DNA of 64,000 nt from Taklimakanibacter sp050246735 (GCA_050246735.1 JBFWVM010000006.1:186001-250000), one strand, 5' to 3'; numbered from the stretch's first letter, positions 16,774-25,810 are shown. Notes: generated by a model not told the origin, from the sequence alone. Translations and numbers: made by a program.

Positions 16774-18429
16774 ATGGCGCGTCAGTTCATCTACCATATG
16801 CATGGCCTGTCCAAGGCCTATGCCGGGGGCAAGAAGGTCCTCGACAACATCAACCTGTCCTTCTATCCGGACGCCAAGATCGGGGTGCTCGGGCCCAACG
16901 GCTCGGGCAAGTCGACGCTCTTGCGCATCATGGCCGGCATCGACGGCGAGTTCACCGGCGAGGCATGGGTCGCCGAGGGGGCCACCGTCGGCTATCTCGA
17001 GCAGGAGCCCGAGCTCGACCCGCAGCTCGACGTTCTGGGCAACGTCATGGAGGGGGTGGCCGCCAAGAAGGCCATCCTCGATGAATACAACGCCCTGATG
17101 GCCGATTATTCGGAAGAGAATGCCGAGAAGGCCGCCGTCCTCCAGGACAAGATCGACGCCCAGAACCTGTGGGACCTCGACAGCCAGGTCGAGCAGGCGA
17201 TGGACGCCATGCGCTGCCCGCCGGGCGATGTCTCGATCGACAACCTCTCGGGCGGCGAGCGGCGGCGCGTCGCGCTGACCAGGCTGCTCCTCGCCAGGCC
17301 CGACCTCCTGCTTCTCGACGAGCCCACCAACCATCTCGATGCCGAAAGCGTCAACTGGCTCGAGCACCATCTGCGCGAATATCCGGGCGCCATCCTCATC
17401 GTCACCCACGATCGCTATTTCCTCGACAATGTGACGGGCTGGATCCTCGAGCTCGACCGCGGCCGCGGCATTCCCTATGAAGGCAACTACTCGGCCTATC
17501 TCGGCCAGAAGGCCAAGCGCTTCGCCCAGGAAGCGCGCGAGGATGCAGCGCGCCAGAAGGTCATCGAGCGCGAGCAGGCGTGGATCGCCTCGTCGCCCAA
17601 GGCGCGGCAGGCCAAGTCCAAGGCGCGCTTCAAGGCCTATGACGAGCTCGTCAAGGCGAACGACAACCGGCTCAAATCGACGACCGCCCAGATCATCATC
17701 CCGCCGGGCGAGCGGCTGGGCAACACCGTCATCGACGTCGAGGGCCTGTCCAAGGCCTATGGCGAGCGGCTGCTCATCGACGGCCTCACCTTCAAGCTGC
17801 CACCCGGCGGCATCGTCGGCGTGATCGGGCCGAACGGTGCGGGCAAGACCACGCTGTTCCGCATGCTGACCGGCCAGGAGCAGCCCGATTCCGGCTCGAT
17901 CAGGATCGGCGACAGCGTGCATCTGGGCTATGTCGACCAGAGCCGCGACACGCTCGACCCCAACAAGACGGTATGGGAGGAGATCTCCGGCGGCAACGAC
18001 GTGATCCATCTCGGCAAGCGCGAGATCAATTCGCGCGCCTATACGGGCTCGTTCAACTTCAAGGGCGCGGACCAGCAGCAGAAGGTCGGCACGCTGTCGG
18101 GCGGCCAGCGCAACCGGGTGCATCTCGCCAAGATGCTCAAATCGGGCGCCAATGTGCTGCTTCTCGACGAGCCGACCAACGATCTCGACACCGAGACCCT
18201 GGCGGCCCTCGAAGAGGCGCTCGAGGACTTCGCCGGCTGCGCCGTCATCATCAGCCACGACCGCATGTTCCTCGACCGGCTCGCGACCCACATGCTGGCC
18301 TTCGAGGGCGACAGCCATGTCGAGTGGTTCGAGGGCAACTTCGAGGACTACGAGGACGACAAGAAGCGCCGGCTGGGCGAGGATTCGGTCATGCCGAAGC
18401 GCATCAAGTACAAACAGTTCGCACGGTAA
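16774..18429 (+). CDS. ettA: energy-dependent translational throttle protein EttA (ABC-F ATPase)
   Basis: The 551-residue soluble ABC-F protein has two ATPase domains and no membrane helices. The first domain has GPNGSGKST near residues 40-48, LSGGERRRVALTR near 156-168 and LLLLDEPTNHLD near 176-187. The second has GPNGAGKTT near 352-360, LSGGQRNRVHLAK and LLLLDEPTNDLDTETL. The interdomain linker (about 245-315) is highly charged, and the arm region between the first Walker A and signature carries the EttA-type insertion. EttA binds the ribosomal E site and gates entry into elongation according to the ADP:ATP ratio. Length is the usual 550-560. It is a single gene in its context. Confidence 0.95.
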   Translation: MARQFIYHMHGLSKAYAGGKKVLDNINLSFYPDAKIGVLGPNGSGKSTLLRIMAGIDGEFTGEAWVAEGATVGYLEQEPELDPQLDVLGNVMEGVAAKKAILDEYNALMADYSEENAEKAAVLQDKIDAQNLWDLDSQVEQAMDAMRCPPGDVSIDNLSGGERRRVALTRLLLARPDLLLLDEPTNHLDAESVNWLEHHLREYPGAILIVTHDRYFLDNVTGWILELDRGRGIPYEGNYSAYLGQKAKRFAQEAREDAARQKVIEREQAWIASSPKARQAKSKARFKAYDELVKANDNRLKSTTAQIIIPPGERLGNTVIDVEGLSKAYGERLLIDGLTFKLPPGGIVGVIGPNGAGKTTLFRMLTGQEQPDSGSIRIGDSVHLGYVDQSRDTLDPNKTVWEEISGGNDVIHLGKREINSRAYTGSFNFKGADQQQKVGTLSGGQRNRVHLAKMLKSGANVLLLDEPTNDLDTETLAALEEALEDFAGCAVIISHDRMFLDRLATHMLAFEGDSHVEWFEGNFEDYEDDKKRRLGEDSVMPKRIKYKQFAR

Positions 18430-18520
18430 TTCCGGCGAGTGGAATGGTAAAAATTGTCGAAACTGGAGATTTCAGGCGGTCCACTCGTGCGATAGAGACG
18501 GCGAGAACGAGGATCCCGCC

Positions 18521-19147
18521 ATGTATGTCCTGCCGGCCTTCCGCGAAGACGACCGCCATGTCCTGCATGAGGTGATGCGAGGGGCGCGCCTGTGCAACCT
18601 GGTGACGGCCACGGCCGAGGGCCTGATGGCGACGCCGCTGCCGCTGTTCCTGGCAGAAGGCGAGGGCGGCGAGGACGTCCTCCACGGCCATCTCGCCCGG
18701 GCCAATCCGCAATGGTCGACGCCCGCCATCGGCGACGCGCTCGCCATTTTCTTAGGTCCCGACGCCTATGTCACGCCCTCCTGGTATGCCGCGAAAGCCG
18801 AGCACGGCAAGGTGGTGCCGACCTGGAACTACAGCGCCGTCCACGCCTATGGGACGGCCGAGTTCTTCACCGACGAGGCGAGGCTGCTCGACGTGGTTAC
18901 CCGTCTCACGCAATTGCATGAGGGTGCTCGCACCGAGCCCTGGGCCGTCAGCGACGCGCCGGCATCTTTCATCCAGGCGCAATTGCGCGGCATCGTCGGC
19001 CTGCGCCTGCCGATCACGAAGCTCGAGGGCAAGCGCAAGCTCAGCCAGAACAGGAGTGCCGCCGACCGCGCCGGCGTCGCCCGCGGACTTGCGCAAAGCG
19101 AACGGCCCGTGGAGCGGCTGGTCGGCGACCTGATCCCGCAGGGATAG
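18521..19147 (+). CDS. PaiB-type FMN-binding protein / putative negative regulator
   Basis: The 208-residue product matches the FMN-binding split-barrel PaiB family. MYVLPAFREDD at the start, GLMATPLPLFLAEGEG near residues 34-49, HGHLARANPQW near 56-66, and PTWNYSAVHAYG near 100-111 are typical, followed by the C-terminal KRKLSQNRS segment. PaiB was first described as a repressor of sporulation and protease genes in Bacillus; in proteobacteria the role is uncertain and FMN-dependent redox activity is possible. I chose the ATG at 18521 because the longer frame overlaps ettA. It converges with the HxlR regulator gene with only a 4-base gap. Confidence 0.85.
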   Translation: MYVLPAFREDDRHVLHEVMRGARLCNLVTATAEGLMATPLPLFLAEGEGGEDVLHGHLARANPQWSTPAIGDALAIFLGPDAYVTPSWYAAKAEHGKVVPTWNYSAVHAYGTAEFFTDEARLLDVVTRLTQLHEGARTEPWAVSDAPASFIQAQLRGIVGLRLPITKLEGKRKLSQNRSAADRAGVARGLAQSERPVERLVGDLIPQG

Positions 19148-19151
19148 CCGG

Positions 19152-19856
19152 TCAGGCCGCGTGCTGGCCGACCCGGCTCTTCTCCTGGGCGAAAGGTGAA
19201 AGGCCCAGCCATTTCTGCATCGAGCGGGCGATCTTCGGGTCACCGGCGAGCTCGATCGTCCCGGCATCGGCCTCCTTCCGTACGGTCGAGACGCCCATCC
19301 AGATGGCGGTCATCGCCCGCAAGGATCCGGTGACGGTGAGGTCGATCTCGTGGCCCGGATCGACCAGGCAGAGATCGACGGAGCCCCTGTCGATGACCAG
19401 CCACCAGTGCCGGCGGGCGGCTTCGAGCTCGGGATAGTCGAAATGGATCGTGCACAGCTTCTCCGGCAAGGGTGTGGGATCGAGATGCCGGCGCATGTCC
19501 CACATCAGCAGCGAGGGATCGAGATTCTTGAGAGACAGCTTCGATTCCACCCAGCGCTGCCCCCACATGCCGAGCGACATCACCAGCGGGCGCAGATCCT
19601 CGCCCGATTCCGTCAGCGTATATTCGACGCCGCTCGACGACTTCGCTTTCCTCGTTCGGACGATGCCGGCTTTCTGCAGCTCCTTGAGCCGCTTGGAGAG
19701 AAGGGTGGGCGACATGCGGGGCACGCCGCGCCTGATGTCGTTGAACCGCGTGCTGCCGCACAGGATTTCGCGCAGGATCAGCGCGGTCCAGCGCGTGCAA
19801 AAGACCTCGGCGGCCATGGCGACCGGACAGAACTGCCCGTAACTGCCTTGCTCCAC
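19152..19856 (-). CDS. HxlR-family regulator with C-terminal SCP2-like domain
   Basis: In this 234-residue protein the first ~110 residues are an HxlR winged helix: CPVAMAAEVFCTRWTALILREIL near 11-33, FNDIRRGVPRMSPTLLSKRLKEL near 38-60, then YTLTESGEDLRPLV. Residues about 125-225 look like an SCP2 sterol-carrier-like ligand pocket, a fusion seen in a subset of HxlR regulators. C11 could be a redox-sensing cysteine, as in HypR/QorR-type HxlR proteins. The gene is divergent, across about 197 bases, from the acyl-CoA-dehydrogenase-like gene, which is its likely target. Confidence 0.85.
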   Translation of the reverse strand: MEQGSYGQFCPVAMAAEVFCTRWTALILREILCGSTRFNDIRRGVPRMSPTLLSKRLKELQKAGIVRTRKAKSSSGVEYTLTESGEDLRPLVMSLGMWGQRWVESKLSLKNLDPSLLMWDMRRHLDPTPLPEKLCTIHFDYPELEAARRHWWLVIDRGSVDLCLVDPGHEIDLTVTGSLRAMTAIWMGVSTVRKEADAGTIELAGDPKIARSMQKWLGLSPFAQEKSRVGQHAA

Positions 19857-20053
19857 TCGTGTTCTCCCGTTGCCGGGCCCTCGACGGCGGACGCTACGCC
19901 CGAGGCTCGCCCCCTGTCCAGTACAGATTCGCCACCGGCAGCAGCGCTGAGGCGGTGCTCCCGCGGGCCGGCAGTACAGTTCCGTGACTAGCCCCAGCGG
20001 CCGGCCGGTGGAATGATCGTAGCCAGTGAGGCGTTTTCCAGCTCGAGGTCATC

Positions 20054-21184
20054 ATGGCTCAGATTCACCCCATGCATTCCACCAGATCGCCCGACATCGC
20101 CGAATTGGCGGGCCGGCTCGGCGAGCGCTTCGCGGCCGACGCCGATGAGGACCGCTTCGTCGCCGACAATCTGAACGCGCTGAAGGAAGCGGGACTCGTG
20201 GAAGCGGGCGTCCCGGGCGAACTGGGCGGCGGCGGCGCTTCGATCGACGAACTGGCCCAGATGCTGCGCGTGCTGGCGCGCCATTGCGCGTCGACCGCGC
20301 TCGCTTTCTCGATGCATACGCACCAGGTCGCCGTTCCCGCCTGGCGCTGGCGGCACCAGAAGGCGGCGGCGGTCGAGCCGCTGCTCAGGCGGGTCGCCGC
20401 CGAGCGCATCGTCCTCCTGTCGAGCGGCGGATCGGACTGGATCGCGGGTTCCGGCAAGGCCGGGAAGGTCGATGGCGGCTACCGCATCACCGCCCGCAAG
20501 ATATTCACGTCGGCCGCGTCCTTCGGCGACCTCCTGATGACGGGTGCGGTCTGCGAGGAGACGGGCGAAGTGCTGCATTTCGCCATCCCCATGAACTCGC
20601 CCCATGTGAAAGTGCTCGACAACTGGCGCACGCTCGGCATGCGCGGCACGGGCTCGCACGACGTCGTGATCGAAGGCCATGTCGTGCCCGATGCCGCCGT
20701 CGCGGCGCGGCGCAAGGCCGGCGAATGGCATCCGCTGTTCCAGGTCATCGCCACCATCGCCTTTCCGCTCGTCTATTCCGTCTATCTCGGTGTCGCCGAG
20801 AGCGCCCGCGACATCGCCGTCGGCCTCGCGAAGAAGCGCCGGCCCGACCGCCATGTCCTGGCGCTCGTCGGGGAGATGGAAACCGCCTTGCGCGCCGCGC
20901 AGCTGGCGCAGCAGTCGATGCTCGAGGTGGTGCGGCGCAATGCGCCATCGGCGGAGACGATCAACGAGGTGATGATCGGACGCCAACTCGTCGGCCGGAA
21001 CGCCATACGCGCCGTGGAGCTCGCCATGGAGGCGGCGGGCGGCGCCGGCTTCTACCGGGCGCAGAAGCTCGAGAAGCACTTCCGCGACATCCAGGCCGCC
21101 CGCTATCATCCGCTGCAATCCGGCCCGCAGGCGGAATATGCCGGCGCCATGGCGCTGGGCCTGCCGGTCGACAGGATTTTCTGA
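20054..21184 (+). CDS. acyl-CoA dehydrogenase-fold flavoprotein
   Basis: The 376-residue protein has the three-domain acyl-CoA dehydrogenase fold: an N-terminal helical domain (about 1-115), a beta domain (about 120-215, with ITARKIFTSAASF and LGMRGTGSHDVVIEGHVV), and a C-terminal helical domain. The GTGSHDV motif is shared with DszC/HpaH-like flavin monooxygenases as well as dehydrogenases. I do not see the catalytic glutamate pattern of short-chain acyl-CoA dehydrogenases clearly, so a monooxygenase or other desaturase role is open. It is divergent from the HxlR-SCP2 regulator. Confidence 0.8.
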   Translation: MAQIHPMHSTRSPDIAELAGRLGERFAADADEDRFVADNLNALKEAGLVEAGVPGELGGGGASIDELAQMLRVLARHCASTALAFSMHTHQVAVPAWRWRHQKAAAVEPLLRRVAAERIVLLSSGGSDWIAGSGKAGKVDGGYRITARKIFTSAASFGDLLMTGAVCEETGEVLHFAIPMNSPHVKVLDNWRTLGMRGTGSHDVVIEGHVVPDAAVAARRKAGEWHPLFQVIATIAFPLVYSVYLGVAESARDIAVGLAKKRRPDRHVLALVGEMETALRAAQLAQQSMLEVVRRNAPSAETINEVMIGRQLVGRNAIRAVELAMEAAGGAGFYRAQKLEKHFRDIQAARYHPLQSGPQAEYAGAMALGLPVDRIF

Positions 21185-21271
21185 GTCAGGGGGCGCCGTC
21201 ACATTGGAGGCTTGTGCCGGACGTGCCGAAAATCGGCATGATCCCGGCCGCCAGCCATGCCATAGAGGGGC

Positions 21272-22042
21272 ATGGCCGACTGGTCTTCCGCGCAGTATCT
21301 CAAATTCGCCGAAGAGCGTATGCGTGCCGCGCGCGACCTGCTCGCGCAGGTGCCGCTGAAAGCGCCCCGCCTTGTCTATGATCTCGGCTGCGGCCCGGGC
21401 AATTCCACCGGGCTCCTGGCCGCGCGCTATCCCGAGGCCCGCGTCATCGGCCTCGATTCATCGCCCGACATGCTGGCGAAGGCGCGCCGATCCTGTCCGC
21501 ATGTGCAGTTCATCGAACGCGATCTGGCCACGTGGCGGCCGGTGGAGGAGCCGGATCTCCTCTTCGCGAATGCTGTCTTCCAATGGATGCCGGATCATCT
21601 CCAGGTGCTCGGCCGGCTTCTCGGCGCGCTGCCGAGGGGCGGCGTGCTCGCGCTGCAGATGCCCGACAATCTCGACGAGCCTTCGCATGCCGCCATGCGC
21701 GACACCGCGGCGCAAGGGCCGTGGGCCGCCAAACTCGCGAAGCTCGGCCGGGCGCGCGACCCACTGCCGCCGCCCATGACATATTATAATGCGCTCAAGC
21801 GGGAAGCGGCCCGGGTCGATATATGGCACACGATCTACAATCACCCGATCGAGGGTGCGGACGGCGTCGTCGAATGGGTGAAGGGCACCGGTCTCAGGCC
21901 CTTTGTCGATCCGCTGGAAGGCGACGAGCGCGAGGCCTATCTCGCGCAATATCGCGCGCGCATCGCCGAGGCCTATCCGCCAGCCGAGGACGGCAGGGTG
22001 CTTCTGCGCTTTCCGCGCCTGTTCATCGTCTGCGTGAAATAG
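21272..22042 (+). CDS. tam: trans-aconitate 2-methyltransferase
   Basis: This 256-residue SAM-dependent methyltransferase opens MADWSSAQYLKFAEERMRAARDLL, a start typical of Tam. Motif I is VYDLGCGPGNSTGLLAARYP near residues 34-53, followed by VIGLDSSPDMLAKAR near 57-71, FANAVFQWMPDH near 97-108 and GVLALQMPDN near 122-131. Tam methylates trans-aconitate, a by-product inhibitor of aconitase, at the 6-carboxyl. Length matches E. coli Tam (about 252). The start ATG follows GAGGGGC. It converges with the acyltransferase gene with a 6-base gap. Confidence 0.9.
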   Translation: MADWSSAQYLKFAEERMRAARDLLAQVPLKAPRLVYDLGCGPGNSTGLLAARYPEARVIGLDSSPDMLAKARRSCPHVQFIERDLATWRPVEEPDLLFANAVFQWMPDHLQVLGRLLGALPRGGVLALQMPDNLDEPSHAAMRDTAAQGPWAAKLAKLGRARDPLPPPMTYYNALKREAARVDIWHTIYNHPIEGADGVVEWVKGTGLRPFVDPLEGDEREAYLAQYRARIAEAYPPAEDGRVLLRFPRLFIVCVK

Positions 22043-22048
22043 CGCCGG

Positions 22049-22978
22049 CTAGCCTTCCTCCTTCGGCATCCATTTGCGGATCTCGCGCAAATGGTGATCG
22101 GGCCTGGCGCCCTTGATGTCGCCCGGCTGCGCCAGGGCGAAAGTGCGCCGGCGCAGCTCCTTCACCAATTCGCCGCGCTCCTCGATATGGGCGATGTCGC
22201 CGAAGGGAATGGGATTGCCCACCCGCATGATGAGGCGCGTGCCCATGCGGCGTGCGGTCTCTCGGAAGACGAGCGACAGGCGCAGCGTGTCGCTGACATG
22301 GCTCGCGAGGTGGAACAGGCGGCTGTTCTGGCCGACGAAGAAGACCGGGATCACGACGGCGCGCGAGGCTCGGATGAGCTTCGCCGTGAACGGCGCCCAG
22401 GGCAGCTCGACGGCCGGACCCTTGTGCGGCCGCTCGCTGGTCGACACGCCGCCGCCGGGAAAGATGCCGATGGCATGACCGGCGCGCAGCCAGGATTGCG
22501 CCGCCAGCCGCGAGCGCACATTGGTCTCGCGCGCGGCGCGCGTTCCGGCGAAATCGACGGGCAGCAGATTGTCGCGCGCTTCGGGAATCTGGCAGAGCAC
22601 CGAATTGGCCAGCACCTTGGTGTCGGGCCGCACCAGGGTGGACAGCCAGGCGAGGCTGATGCCGTCGAGCACGCCATAGGGGTGGTTGGCGATGAAGACC
22701 ACCGGACCATCCGCAGGGCAGAGCGCCAGTCCGGCGCGATCGGTCTCGACCGAGATCCTGAGCAGCCGCAAGGCCGTGGCGAAGAAGCTTTCGCCGGGCA
22801 GGCGCTCCTGGTTGCGGGAATCATAGAGCTTTCTGAGCTTGGCCTGGCCGCCGATCTTCTCGATGGCCTGGATCACGGTGCGCTGGAAGAGGGGCTGGTC
22901 GGCCGTCGAATAGGAAAAACGCACCGGAGTCTCGCCGGCCCTCCGATTCTTTTCCCCGCGTCCCCGTTTGCCCGTCAT
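22049..22978 (-). CDS. lysophospholipid/1-acyl-glycerol-3-phosphate acyltransferase family
   Basis: The 309-residue PlsC-domain protein has the acceptor motif ANHPYGVLDGISL near residues 97-109 (the family NHX4D box), FPGGGVSTSE near 177-186 as the block III equivalent, and a conserved VIPVFFVGQNS near 213-223. The NHPYG variant is common in hemolysin-type and OlsA-like ornithine-lipid acyltransferases, so the acceptor might be a lyso-ornithine lipid rather than lysophosphatidate. The first ~25 residues are basic and low-complexity. No olsB homologue is adjacent, so the exact lipid remains open. Confidence 0.8.
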   Translation of the reverse strand: MTGKRGRGEKNRRAGETPVRFSYSTADQPLFQRTVIQAIEKIGGQAKLRKLYDSRNQERLPGESFFATALRLLRISVETDRAGLALCPADGPVVFIANHPYGVLDGISLAWLSTLVRPDTKVLANSVLCQIPEARDNLLPVDFAGTRAARETNVRSRLAAQSWLRAGHAIGIFPGGGVSTSERPHKGPAVELPWAPFTAKLIRASRAVVIPVFFVGQNSRLFHLASHVSDTLRLSLVFRETARRMGTRLIMRVGNPIPFGDIAHIEERGELVKELRRRTFALAQPGDIKGARPDHHLREIRKWMPKEEG

Positions 22979-23083
22979 CGGCCGTTCCCCGCATTACTCT
23001 CAGACGCCCATGCAGCACATGCAAGTGACATTTCCTGCAGAACTGTGGAAAATCACCCCGCCGGGTTTTTTGGAGGATGTTGC

Positions 23084-23734
23084 ATGTACAGGCTTTATGG
23101 GCGTCCCGGAACGGGTTCAGTCACGATCGAAGCCATACTCGAGACCGTGGGTGCGCCTTATGAAGTCGAGCTCGTCCCACGGTCGACGGATGGCCAGGTG
23201 CCGGAGGCGCTGGCCCGCCTCAATCCCCTGGGCCAGGTGCCGGTGCTGCGGCTGCCCGACGGCAGGATCATGACCGAGTCGGCGGCGATCGCCCTCTATC
23301 TCGCCGACAAGCATCCCGAGGCGGGGCTCGCACCGTCTCTCGAATCGCCGGAGCGCGCCTCCTATCTGCGCTGGGTGGTCTATCTCGCCGCCAATATCTA
23401 CATGACCGGCCTCGCGGCCTATTATCCCGACCGCTATACGAGCGATCAGAACGGCGGCAAGTGCGTCAAGTCGGCGGCGCTCAACCGCATGGCCAGGGAA
23501 TGGGAGATCTACGCGGACGCGCTTGGCGACAAGCCCTATATATTGGGTGACCGGATGAGCGTTGCCGATATCTATGCCGCCATGCAGGCGACGTGGAATT
23601 TCGACGTCCCCGCCTTCTTCAAGAAGCATCCCAATCTGCGCGCCATGTACGACCGCGTGACGGGGCATCCGGCCGTCGCCAAAGTATGGGGACGCAACGA
23701 GATGGAAGACTGGAAGCACTGCCTCAAGAGCTGA
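23084..23734 (+). CDS. glutathione S-transferase family protein
   Basis: In this 216-residue protein a thioredoxin-like N-terminal domain (about 1-78) starts MYRLYGRPGTGSVTIEAIL and contains NPLGQVPVLRLPDGRIMTESAAIALYLAD, with the conserved cis-proline and the E-S glutathione-binding pair. The all-helical C-terminal domain includes YILGDRMSVADIYAAM near 151-166, the N-capping box common to GSTs. The chosen ATG at 23084 is preceded by TGGAGGATG; the long frame upstream is only the complement of the acyltransferase gene. The substrate is unknown; the serine in the N-terminal region suggests a theta/beta-like or nu-like class. Confidence 0.88.
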   Translation: MYRLYGRPGTGSVTIEAILETVGAPYEVELVPRSTDGQVPEALARLNPLGQVPVLRLPDGRIMTESAAIALYLADKHPEAGLAPSLESPERASYLRWVVYLAANIYMTGLAAYYPDRYTSDQNGGKCVKSAALNRMAREWEIYADALGDKPYILGDRMSVADIYAAMQATWNFDVPAFFKKHPNLRAMYDRVTGHPAVAKVWGRNEMEDWKHCLKS

Positions 23735-23767
23735 TCGCCGCAGCGAGGACCTCGCGGGGTCCGGCGC

Positions 23768-24634
23768 TCAGGCGGCCTCGGCCTCCTGGCCCAGGCCGAC
23801 GACACGGCAGATCGCGTAGACGAGATCGGCGCGGTTCAGCGTATAGAAGTGGAAGCTCTCCACGCCCTCGCGGCGCAGGAAGTCGATCTGCTCGGCCGCC
23901 ACCATGGCGGCGACGAGGTTGCGCGTCTCGGGATCGGCATCGAGGCCATGGAAGCGCTGGCCGAGAGCGGGCGGCAGGAAGGCGCCGCATTTCGCCGCGA
24001 AGTCCTTCACCCTGGCGAAATTGGTGATCGGCAGGATGCCGGGCACCAGCTCGATCTCGATGCCGCGGGCGAAGACGCGGTCGCGGAAGCGCAGGAACGC
24101 GGCATTGTTGAAGAAGAACTGGGAAAGGGCCCTGGTGGCGCCGTGCTCGGCCTTGTCGGCGAGGAACGCCAGATCCTCCTCGATCGAAACGGCTTCGGGA
24201 TGCTTCTCGGGATAGGCCGAGACCGACACCTCGAAAGGAGCTATGTTGCGAATGCCGCGCACCAGATCGGCGGCATTGCGATAGCCGTCAGGGTGCGGCA
24301 CGAAGCGGCCGCCGACGCCGCCCGGCGGATCGCCGCGCAAGGCCACGATGTGGCGGATGCCCGCCTGCCAATAGCCGCGCACCACGTCATCGACCTCGGC
24401 GCGGGAGGCGCCGACGCAGGTCAGATGGGCCGCCGCCGTGAGCGAGGTGCGCTCGCTGATGGCGCTCACCGTGCCCAAGGTGCGGTCGCGGGTGGTGCCG
24501 CCGGCGCCATAGGTCACCGAGACGAAGAGCGGCTTCATCTCCTCCAGCCGCTTGATGACCTTCCAGAACTGATCGGAAGCCTCGCCCGGCCTCGGCGGAA
24601 AGAATTCGAATGAGACTCGCGGCTTGCCGCTCAT
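23768..24634 (-). CDS. metF: methylenetetrahydrofolate reductase
   Basis: This 288-residue flavoprotein of the MetF family reduces 5,10-methylene- to 5-methyl-tetrahydrofolate for methionine synthesis. It contains SFEFFPPRPGE near residues 9-19 (catalytic glutamate region), VSVTYGAGGTTRDRT near 39-53, HLTCVGASRAEVDDV near 72-86, IVALRGDPPGG near 95-105, and TRALSQFFFNNAAFLRF near 171-187, all diagnostic. Length is normal. Its start overlaps the ArsR-methyltransferase gene's stop by 4 bases, so it is co-transcribed and presumably controlled from the operator upstream of that regulator. Confidence 0.95.
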   Translation of the reverse strand: MSGKPRVSFEFFPPRPGEASDQFWKVIKRLEEMKPLFVSVTYGAGGTTRDRTLGTVSAISERTSLTAAAHLTCVGASRAEVDDVVRGYWQAGIRHIVALRGDPPGGVGGRFVPHPDGYRNAADLVRGIRNIAPFEVSVSAYPEKHPEAVSIEEDLAFLADKAEHGATRALSQFFFNNAAFLRFRDRVFARGIEIELVPGILPITNFARVKDFAAKCGAFLPPALGQRFHGLDADPETRNLVAAMVAAEQIDFLRREGVESFHFYTLNRADLVYAICRVVGLGQEAEAA

Positions 24635-25635
24635 GCCGGATTGCCCTCCACGCGGGTTCTGGCCGCGGGGCCGGCCGGAGCAATGTCAGCGGACGGGCGC
24701 CGCGCCAGCCACAGGGAGACGGTCAGCCCGGCCGAGCCATTCTTCCTGGGCGGCGGCAGGGTTTTTTCGCGCATCATCGCGAGGTCGGCCCGCTTCAGCC
24801 ATGAGGCCATGATGGCGGGCGCTATCCCGAGGCGGCGATGCGCATGCTGGTCGCGCAGGTGCTCGAGCTCATGCGGGGCGAAATCGACGATGAGCAGCCG
24901 GCCGCCGGGCCTCAGGATGCGCGAGGCTTCGATCAGGGCGCGGCCCGGGTCGTCGAGATAGTGCAGCACCTGATGGATCGTGACGAAATCGGCGGTGGCG
25001 CTCGGAAACGGCAGGGCGTAGATGTCGCCCTGGCGCACCTGCGCCTGATGGAGGCCCGAAGTCTCGAGATTGGCGCGCGCGACGATGAGCATCTCGCGGC
25101 TCTGGTCTATGCCGGTGGCGTGAGCGGCGCGGGGCGCGAAGAGCGACAGGATGCGGCCGGTACCGGTGCCCAGATCGAAGAAGTTGCCAAGCGCCTCGCC
25201 GCCCGCCATCTCGACCATGGCGTTCTCGACATCCGTCTCGCTCACATGCAGCGAACGCAGCCTTTCCCAGTTCGCGGCATTGGCGCTGAAATAGGCGGCG
25301 GCGCTTTCGGCACGCTGGCGGCGAATCTCCTCCATCCGCGCAATGTCGCTGACGAGCACCGGATCCGAGCCGGGGAGGAGGTCGACGATGGCCCTGGCCA
25401 GGGCGGCGCCGCGCGTCCCATCGCTCAGGCGGAAAAGCACCCAGCTGCCCTCCTTGTGGCGCGAGAGAAGGCCTGCCTCGGACATCAACTTGAGATGGCG
25501 GCTTACCCGTGGCTGGCTCTGGCCCAGGATCTGGGTGAGCTCGCTGACATTGAACTCTCCATGGGAAAGGACAAACAGCAGCCGAAGCCGCGTCGTCTCG
25601 GCGATTGCGCGCATCCCGGCAAGAAGTTCATCCAT
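24631..25635 (-). CDS. ArsR-family regulator fused to SAM-dependent methyltransferase (SamR-like)
   Basis: The 334-residue two-domain protein has an N-terminal ArsR winged helix (about 1-90) containing FNVSELTQILGQSQPRVSRHLKLM, with no CxC metal site. A class I methyltransferase domain (about 115-320) has FFDLGTGTGRILSLFA near 152-167 and DFVTIHQVLHYLDDP. Such fusions upstream of metF in Alphaproteobacteria have been described as SAM-sensing regulators of methionine metabolism (SamR); I rely on memory for that name. It forms a two-gene unit with metF. The operator-like inverted repeats 22 bases before its start support autoregulation. Whether the domain still methylates anything is unknown. 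Confidence 0.85.
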   Translation of the reverse strand: MDELLAGMRAIAETTRLRLLFVLSHGEFNVSELTQILGQSQPRVSRHLKLMSEAGLLSRHKEGSWVLFRLSDGTRGAALARAIVDLLPGSDPVLVSDIARMEEIRRQRAESAAAYFSANAANWERLRSLHVSETDVENAMVEMAGGEALGNFFDLGTGTGRILSLFAPRAAHATGIDQSREMLIVARANLETSGLHQAQVRQGDIYALPFPSATADFVTIHQVLHYLDDPGRALIEASRILRPGGRLLIVDFAPHELEHLRDQHAHRRLGIAPAIMASWLKRADLAMMREKTLPPPRKNGSAGLTVSLWLARRPSADIAPAGPAARTRVEGNPA

Positions 25636-25646
25636 GGTCTACCCAG

Positions 25647-25677
25647 TTTATATGCTCACATAAACATATCTTTATGT
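25647..25677. promoter_or_regulatory. operator-like AT-rich inverted repeats upstream of the ArsR-methyltransferase gene
   Basis: ACATAAA (25658-25664), six bases, and TTTATGT (25671-25677) form a perfect 7-bp inverted repeat. A third half-site TTTATATG (25647-25654) pairs with CACATAAA (25657-25664) with one mismatch. The AT-rich triple half-site in GC-rich DNA, close to the start at 25635, is what an ArsR-type dimer pair would bind. Confidence 0.65.
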
Positions 25678-25688
25678 CGAAATCAATG

Positions 25689-25703
25689 TTAAGCCGGCTT
25701 TAA
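25689..25703. promoter_or_regulatory. CtrA-like site TTAA-N7-TTAA in samR/mlaA divergent region
   Basis: TTAA at 25689-25692, seven bases, and TTAA at 25700-25703 match the full CtrA consensus exactly. It lies about 108 bases before the mlaA start and 54 before the ArsR-methyltransferase start. Binding is unproven. Confidence 0.4.
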
Positions 25704-25810
25704 CCTAAAAAAGGCCTAAGTCAGGTCCCATCAAGGACATGAACCGTCAGATAAATTGTCCTCGCGGTGCGAGGAAAATGCGCTATGGTGGGGATCAAGC
25801 GGGAGTCACG

